DNA of 9,340 bases, taken from DATKCN01 sp035513175. Its GTDB lineage: Bacteria; Chloroflexota; Chloroflexia; Thermomicrobiales; CFX8. Location: the NCBI GenBank assembly GCA_035513175.1, contig DATKCN010000055.1:1-9340 (forward strand), given 5' to 3'. Below the pieces are notes generated by a model. That model did no database searches. It saw only the letters and a list, made by a program, of their open reading frames with translations, and was not told where the DNA came from. This document shows positions 5,876 to 9,340 of this stretch, piece by piece; positions within the stretch are counted from its first letter, which is position 1; each line of letters begins with the position of its first letter. The translations under genes and the position numbers were made by a program.

Positions 5876-5942
5876 CGGGGGTATTCTTCCAGCATCGTCG
5901 CTCGGCCGAAGGAGACGCCGCTGTCTGGAAAGGAAACCCCCG
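5876..5942 (+). promoter_or_regulatory. Leader RNA hairpin that sequesters the ribosome binding site of the ThDP enzyme
   Basis: CGGGGGT (5876-5882) pairs with ACCCCCG (5936-5942). After an A/A mismatch the helix continues 5884-5886 with 5932-5934 (one T-G wobble), then, across a bulged A at 5931, TTCCAG (5887-5892) with CTGGAA (5925-5930). That gives about 16 pairs ending one base before the ATG at 5944. The purine-rich binding site (about 5929-5935) lies inside the 3' arm. The 32-base apical part can form a smaller stem (5896-5898 with 5915-5917 and 5901-5903 with 5912-5914) and carries a second AAGGAG (5909-5914) with no usable start after it. The structure suggests control of translation by a ligand, temperature or protein. 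It is not a riboswitch class I recognise. Confidence 0.6.
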
Positions 5943-5943
5943 C

Positions 5944-7626
5944 ATGCGCCAGTCGCCCGCGCAGATCGTTGTCGAGAGTCTGCGGCGCAACGGCGTCGAC
6001 ACCGTCTTCGGGCTCGACGGCGACCACGTCATCTATCTGTATGACGCGCTGTCCGACGCGCCGGACATCCGCGTCGTGACGGTGATGCACGAGAACAACG
6101 CCTCGATTGCCGCCGAGCTGTATGCGCGGGTAACGGGCCGTCCGGGGGTCGTGCTGGTGACGGCCGGGCCGGGCGCGACGAACAGTCTGTCCGGCATCGC
6201 CGGGGCCTACGCGGCGGGCGTGCCGATCGTGCACATCAGCGGAGGGGTGCCGGAGGGCGCGGCGCAGGAGGCGTTTCACGGCGTCGACGATGTGCACGTG
6301 CTGCGCAAGGTGTTCGAGCCGGTGACGAAGATGTCGGTGCGGATCGACGACGCCCGCGAGATTCCCGACGCCATCGACCGCGCGTTCGCCACCGCCACAA
6401 GCGGGAGGCCGGGACCGGCTCACGTCGAGATCGCCGTCTCCGCGCTTACTTCCGGCAATGTCGAGCCAACCGCCGCCACACCACAGCCCGCAGCAGCGCC
6501 GCGAACGCCAGACACCACCAGCCTTGCCGCGCGCATCGACGCAGCCGCCAGCATCGCCCTCGTTGCCGGTAAGAACGCCTTCTGGCCCGAGGTCAGCGAC
6601 GACCTCGTCAGCCTCGCCGAGCACCTGCAAGCGCCCGTCGCGCACGTCTGGGACTCGCACGGGGCGATGCCAACCACGCATCCGCTGTCGCTGGGGCTGT
6701 GGCGCGACGGGAACAGCAACGAGTTCGTCGACGCCGCGTTCGACGGGGCCGATCTGGTGCTCGGCGTCGGGGTGCGGCGCGGGAACGAGTCCGGCATCAC
6801 GCTGGCGCGGCGGCTCGGGGAGCGCTTCGCGATCATCGACGCGGTGGACGAACCGCTGGACGACGGACACGTTGGGGCAGCGTCGGTGGAGGCACTGGCG
6901 AGGACGTTGCGCTCCCTCACCAACGCCACCCGCGAGCGGCCACAGGACACGGAGACGCTGGAGCGTTGCGCCGAAGCGAAGCGGCTGTTCGACGCTGGCA
7001 TGCAGGTCGAGATGGACCGCTACCGCGACGAGCCAGCCTGGCCCATCAGCCTCGCGCTGCACAGCCTGGCCCGCAGGATGACCCCTGACACGATCGTCGT
7101 CAGCGATGTCAGCAACGTCAAGATCTGGGCTCCGCTTCAGCTCCCGACGTTCGATTCCCTCTCACACCTGCAATCGGGTAGCTGGGGCTCGATGGGCTAC
7201 ACCGTGCCGGGGGTGCTCGGCGCGGCGATCGGACGCCCCGACCGCAAGGTGGTCGGGATCGTGGGGGACGCGTCGTTCCTGATGGGCTCCAACGACTTCG
7301 GGACGATCTGCGCGCTCGGTTTGCCGGTGGTGATCGCGGTGCACGCCGACCGGCAGATCGGGATGATCTACTATTCGCTCAAGCACACCTTCAACCGCAC
7401 CTACATGACCGACGTGCCGGCGGTCGACTTCGTGGCCTACGCCGAGGCGTTCGGAGGACGGGGCATCCGGGTGGAGCGTCCGGAGCAGATCGACGCCGCG
7501 TGGGATGAGGCGCTGGCGGCGGATGGGCCGGTGCTGCTGGAGATTCGCGCCGGGCATGATTTCCCGCGACCGTACCCGACTCAGCGCATCATCGACCAGG
7601 GGCGGGAGCGTTTGAATGGGGGATAG
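5944..7626 (+). CDS. Thiamine diphosphate-dependent enzyme (acetolactate synthase large subunit / decarboxylase-like)
   Basis: A 560-residue, three-domain ThDP enzyme that cleaves or joins a bond next to a 2-oxo acid. The N-terminal PYR domain has FGLDGDHV and MHENNAS with Glu50 as the cofactor-activating glutamate, followed by TAGPGATNSLSGIAGAY. A central Rossmann-like domain covers about residues 180-340. The C-terminal PP domain has GSMGYTVPGVLGAAIG, GDASF (441-445) and VHADRQIGMI (466-475). The usual GDG...NN metal motif is altered to GDA...AD, with Asp469 at the normal Asn ligand position, so it may not be a standard acetolactate synthase. No small regulatory subunit follows. The start is ATG 5944, at the right distance before the first conserved helix, with AAAGGA nine bases upstream. 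A GTG at 5869 would add 25 unlike residues. Alternatives include benzoylformate, phosphonopyruvate or sulfopyruvate decarboxylase relatives. Confidence 0.92.
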   Translation: MRQSPAQIVVESLRRNGVDTVFGLDGDHVIYLYDALSDAPDIRVVTVMHENNASIAAELYARVTGRPGVVLVTAGPGATNSLSGIAGAYAAGVPIVHISGGVPEGAAQEAFHGVDDVHVLRKVFEPVTKMSVRIDDAREIPDAIDRAFATATSGRPGPAHVEIAVSALTSGNVEPTAATPQPAAAPRTPDTTSLAARIDAAASIALVAGKNAFWPEVSDDLVSLAEHLQAPVAHVWDSHGAMPTTHPLSLGLWRDGNSNEFVDAAFDGADLVLGVGVRRGNESGITLARRLGERFAIIDAVDEPLDDGHVGAASVEALARTLRSLTNATRERPQDTETLERCAEAKRLFDAGMQVEMDRYRDEPAWPISLALHSLARRMTPDTIVVSDVSNVKIWAPLQLPTFDSLSHLQSGSWGSMGYTVPGVLGAAIGRPDRKVVGIVGDASFLMGSNDFGTICALGLPVVIAVHADRQIGMIYYSLKHTFNRTYMTDVPAVDFVAYAEAFGGRGIRVERPEQIDAAWDEALAADGPVLLEIRAGHDFPRPYPTQRIIDQGRERLNGG

Positions 7627-7630
7627 AGGC

Positions 7631-7659
7631 GCCCAGCGGTGGCGGTCGCAGCGTTGGGC
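7631..7659 (+). terminator. Weak terminator-like hairpin after the ThDP gene
   Basis: GCCCAGCG (7631-7638) pairs with CGTTGGGC (7652-7659), eight pairs with one G-T wobble and a 13-base loop, four bases after the stop. No T-run follows, so termination is uncertain. Confidence 0.35.
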
Positions 7660-7863
7660 CAGACTGACGCCGCCAGAACCTGTCCCGAGGCATTCAGGAG
7701 TCTGCCCGAGCTAAAGGATGCCAACGGCGAGTGACGGTGATGGACTTCCTTCAACTTCGCCAGACTATCTGACCCCTGGACTTGTCACGTTGAGTGGTGC
7801 GCCTCGGTGACTCTGTCGCATGGCGCTGGTCTCGGACCCAGCGCGGCATCCGAAGGCTCTGGC

Positions 7864-7892
7864 TTGATGCGCGTGGGGGAGCATCGTACCGT
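7864..7892 (+). promoter_or_regulatory. Weak promoter candidate for the dienelactone hydrolase gene
   Basis: TTGATG (four of six matches to a sigma-70 -35) and TACCGT (three of six to a -10) are 17 bases apart, ending 37 bases before the start codon. Position and spacing are right, but the -10 is poor. Confidence 0.25.
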
Positions 7893-7929
7893 TCAATCGT
7901 GTGTATGCAGGCGCTGAGCTGGAGTGTCT

Positions 7930-8514
7930 ATGATGGCTGAAGTGGTGCTGTTTCATCATGCGCTGGGGCTGACCCCCGGCGTCATTGCGTTTGCCGATGC
8001 GTTGCGCGGCGCCGGGCATCGCGTGCATACGCCCGACCTGTACGAGGGCCGCATATTCGCGACGATCGACGAGGGAGTGGCCCACGCCGGGGAGATCGGC
8101 TTCGGGGAGGTGATGGAGCGCGGCGTGCGGGCAGTCGAGGGGCTGCCAGCCGAGCTGGTGTACGGAGGCTTCTCGCTCGGTGTGCTGCCGGCCCAGATGC
8201 TGGCGCAGACCCGGGACGGCGCGCGCGGGGCGTTGTTGTTCTACTCCTGCGTCCCGGTGTCGGAGTTCAGCCCTGCCTGGCCCGAGGGCGTGCCGGCGCA
8301 GGTGCACGGGATGGTCGCAGACCCGTTCTTTGTCGATGAAGGCGACATCGATGCCGCGCGCGCGCTCGTTGACGAGGCAGCCGACGCGGAACTGTTCCTG
8401 TATCCGGGCGAGGGGCACCTGTTCGCCGACAGCTCGCTGGCGGAGTACGACGCGGGGGCCGCCGCGCTGCTGCGACAGCGGGTGCTGGAGTTCCTGAGCA
8501 CGCTTCCGGAGTGA
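7930..8514 (+). CDS. Dienelactone hydrolase family protein
   Basis: A 194-residue cytoplasmic alpha/beta-hydrolase of the dienelactone hydrolase type. These enzymes open ester or lactone bonds, classically in catechol breakdown. The opening LFHHALGLTPGVIAFADALRGAGH gives the first strand and oxyanion region. GGFSLG carries the nucleophile, Ser82 (classical family members often have Cys here). DPFF gives Asp131, and GEGHLF gives His163, completing a Ser-Asp-His triad in the right order. Length matches the shorter DLH-like family (about 190-200). GGAG (7921-7924) lies five bases before ATG 7930 and eight before ATG 7933, so either may be used; the GTG at 7924 overlaps the binding site and is unlikely. 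It stands alone, with no ring-cleavage genes nearby, so the substrate is unknown. Confidence 0.9.
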   Translation: MMAEVVLFHHALGLTPGVIAFADALRGAGHRVHTPDLYEGRIFATIDEGVAHAGEIGFGEVMERGVRAVEGLPAELVYGGFSLGVLPAQMLAQTRDGARGALLFYSCVPVSEFSPAWPEGVPAQVHGMVADPFFVDEGDIDAARALVDEAADAELFLYPGEGHLFADSSLAEYDAGAAALLRQRVLEFLSTLPE

Positions 8515-8782
8515 GGCTCAACAGCGCGACGCCTGGGCGGCAGTTGCTGTTGCGACGCGGGCCGCTCGGCGTTGCGAAAGCGCAGCGGGACAGGCTCCTG
8601 GCAGGACCCGTTCCTCTGCGTCGCATACAGCGGCCAATGCCAGGCACGGATGCTTCCTGTCGTCAGAATGACCAGCACACAACTGTGTCGCACCCGCCTG
8701 GCGCTCCTGTGGTTGATGCCTATGAGTCAGAGTGACAAGGACCCAACTGTGTCGCAGTCCCCGACGCTCCTGTACCTGATGG
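8515..8782. other. Gene-free convergent spacer with repeats
   Basis: 268 bp between the stops of the hydrolase (plus) and the AHSA1 protein (minus). No gene is supported; open frames through it are repeat- and composition-driven. The right half is the tandem repeat at 8662-8786. No clear terminator hairpin with a T-run was found. Confidence 0.55.
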
Positions 8783-8786
8783 TTAG
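8662..8786. repeat. Tandem direct repeat, two copies of about 60-64 bp
   Basis: Copy 1 (8662-8725) and copy 2 (from 8726) align over about 61 bp with roughly 75% identity by eye and one gap. Shared blocks are GTCAGA, CAACTGTGTCGCA, GCTCCTGT and GATG. Copy 2 runs into the stop codon of the minus-strand AHSA1 gene. Read on the minus strand, each unit ends in GTCAYTCTGAC. From recall this resembles the dispersed GTCATTCTGA-type intergenic repeats of Chloroflexota. Confidence 0.75.
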
Positions 8787-9244
8787 AGGGCCGGATGCGA
8801 CTCACCTCCCGGGTCATCAAGTGTGGTTGACACACCGGCGAGGATGCCCGTCCAGCCCTGCTCGGTGCGTTCGGCATAGTCGGCCCACTTCGGGTCCATC
8901 TCGTGCGTCAGCATCAGCGCGCAGCCGTCCGGCAGCGAGACGATGTCGATGATGACGAAGCTGCTGTCGCCGCCATCGACGACGAAGCTGAACGCCAGGC
9001 GGCGAGGGCGCTCAAGCTCCAGGAACTCACCGGCATGCTCGACATCGACGCCGTCGCGGCGGTCGGTAAAGACGAACGTCCCGCCGACGCGGGGGTCGAT
9101 CTCGACGCGCGTCATCTCGCCGTCCGGCGTGGCAAACATGAAGCGGCCAGCCAGCGCGGGATCGAGGAACGCGTCGAAGACACGTTCGGCGGGCGCGGCA
9201 AAGCGGCGGGTCACGCGCACATGGATGGGGTCGTCAAGCTCCAT
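8783..9244 (-). CDS. SRPBCC / AHSA1 (activator of Hsp90 ATPase homologue) family protein
   Basis: A 153-residue single-domain START-like protein with the usual AHSA1 pattern: an opening strand and helix VTRRFAAPAERVFDAFLDPALAGRF, the DPRVGGTFVF strand pair, the turn GEFLELERPRRLAFSF, the MLTHEMDP strand, and a C-terminal helix beginning GWTGILAGV. Bacterial members of this kind bind small hydrophobic ligands or are of unknown function; the Hsp90 role of the eukaryotic protein should not be carried over. ATG 9244 has AAAGGA about ten bases upstream. The first codons overlap the stop of the preceding ArsR-like gene by 11 bases, a common pairing in which the regulator and AHSA1 protein form an operon. 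The last ten residues (from about DDPGGE) are beyond the family core and encoded near the repeat region. Confidence 0.9.
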   Translation of the reverse strand: MELDDPIHVRVTRRFAAPAERVFDAFLDPALAGRFMFATPDGEMTRVEIDPRVGGTFVFTDRRDGVDVEHAGEFLELERPRRLAFSFVVDGGDSSFVIIDIVSLPDGCALMLTHEMDPKWADYAERTEQGWTGILAGVSTTLDDPGGESHPAL

Positions 9245-9340
9245 TGAGGTCGTCCTTTCCTATGGAAGCGTTCGATGCGTCGTCATCCGCCAGCAGGCCG
9301 TCCAACTCGGCAAGCCGCGCCGTCCATGCATCGCGTTGCG
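9234..9340 (-). CDS. C-terminal end of a probable ArsR-family transcriptional regulator (partial)
   Basis: A frame open from the window edge to TGA at 9234-9236 encodes 34 residues. The helix QRDAWTARLAELDGLLADDD is the type of C-terminal helix found in ArsR-family winged-helix repressors that precede AHSA1 genes, where an R-x-x-W-x-x-R-L-x-x-L-D pattern is usual (family knowledge). The stop overlaps the AHSA1 start by 11 bases, so the two are co-translated. The DNA-binding part lies outside the window. The call rests on this short helix and the well-known gene pairing. Confidence 0.62.
   Translation of the reverse strand, partial: QRDAWTARLAELDGLLADDDASNASIGKDDLNGA

Larger units (their letters stand above)
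5607..5943. other. Gene-free divergent spacer, probable control region
   Basis: 337 bp between the divergently transcribed membrane protein and ThDP enzyme genes. No convincing gene is present. It contains an operator-like inverted repeat (5710-5725), a bulged stem (5735-5740 with 5764-5769 and 5746-5750 with 5759-5763) and a long leader hairpin (5876-5942). A GATACT hexamer at 5855-5860 could be a -10 for the ThDP gene, but no matching -35 is evident. Confidence 0.6.
7627..7929. other. Gene-free spacer between the ThDP enzyme and the hydrolase
   Basis: 303 bp with no convincing gene on either strand. It holds the weak hairpin at 7631-7659 and a promoter-like pair at 7864-7892. Open frames on the minus strand continue into the hydrolase as antisense shadows. 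Confidence 0.55.

Noticed and set aside
5869..5943. GTG at 5869 as start of the ThDP enzyme
   Set aside because: The extra 25 residues do not resemble the family N-terminus and the stretch is better explained as a structured leader. ATG 5944 has a binding site and the expected protein length.
5698..7062. Long minus-strand open frame (454 codons) opposite the ThDP gene
   Set aside because: It is antisense to a gene with strong motifs. Its composition (Arg, His, Val, Gly rich) is typical of GC-driven antisense shadows, and it has no recognisable motif or binding site.
7775..7835. Possible degenerate third copy of the 64-bp repeat (CTTGTCAC and TGTCGCA)
   Set aside because: The two short matches are in opposite orientations relative to the repeat unit and the rest does not align, so chance is likelier.
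8241..8877. Minus-strand frames of 119-150 codons through the repeat spacer
   Set aside because: They run through tandem repeats and antisense to the hydrolase, with no motifs and no good start sites.

Overview
The window is high-GC bacterial DNA with strong G/C preference at third codon positions, GTG as well as ATG starts, and purine-rich ribosome binding sites. Gene content and the intergenic repeats (heptamer arrays and a CCCTCTCCCA-type palindrome) would fit Chloroflexota such as Thermomicrobia/Sphaerobacter relatives. That assignment comes from general recall of repeat and gene style, not a search, and is tentative. There are no phage, transposase, CRISPR, rRNA or confident tRNA signals. 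The gene set is metabolic.

Layout. Positions 1-198 hold the 3' end of a plus-strand gene of unknown function. From 3100 down to 218 runs a minus-strand operon in the order class-V PLP aminotransferase, creatininase-family metal amidohydrolase, polysaccharide-deacetylase/PuuE-type hydrolase. The last two genes overlap by one base. The first two are separated by 79 bp filled mostly by a long perfect hairpin built from heptamer repeats. Upstream on the same strand (4584-3367) is a second PLP enzyme, of the cystathionine gamma-synthase/gamma-lyase (Cys/Met metabolism) fold. A possible 31-residue plus-strand ORF (4740-4835) and a six-helix membrane protein on the minus strand (5606-4917) converge on a terminator-like hairpin.

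A 337-bp gap then leads to a plus-strand ThDP-dependent enzyme of the acetolactate synthase/benzoylformate decarboxylase superfamily (5944-7626). Its 5' leader can fold into a long stem that buries its own ribosome binding site. It is followed by a plus-strand dienelactone hydrolase-like protein (7930-8514), a 268-bp gene-free stretch with a tandem ~64-bp repeat, and a minus-strand pair at the right edge: the last 34 codons of a probable ArsR-family regulator overlapping an AHSA1/SRPBCC protein.

How the genes may work together. The aminotransferase, creatininase-like and deacetylase-like enzymes look like a small catabolic or salvage operon that acts on a C-N bonded, amide-containing or amino compound. 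The neighbouring gamma-family PLP enzyme and ThDP enzyme could feed amino-acid or 2-oxo-acid chemistry. The sequence does not reveal a substrate. The most noteworthy non-coding signals are the SD-sequestering leader hairpin before the ThDP enzyme and the two heptamer arrays placed at consecutive gene junctions of the operon. One of these arrays supplies the start codon and N-terminal residues of the deacetylase.
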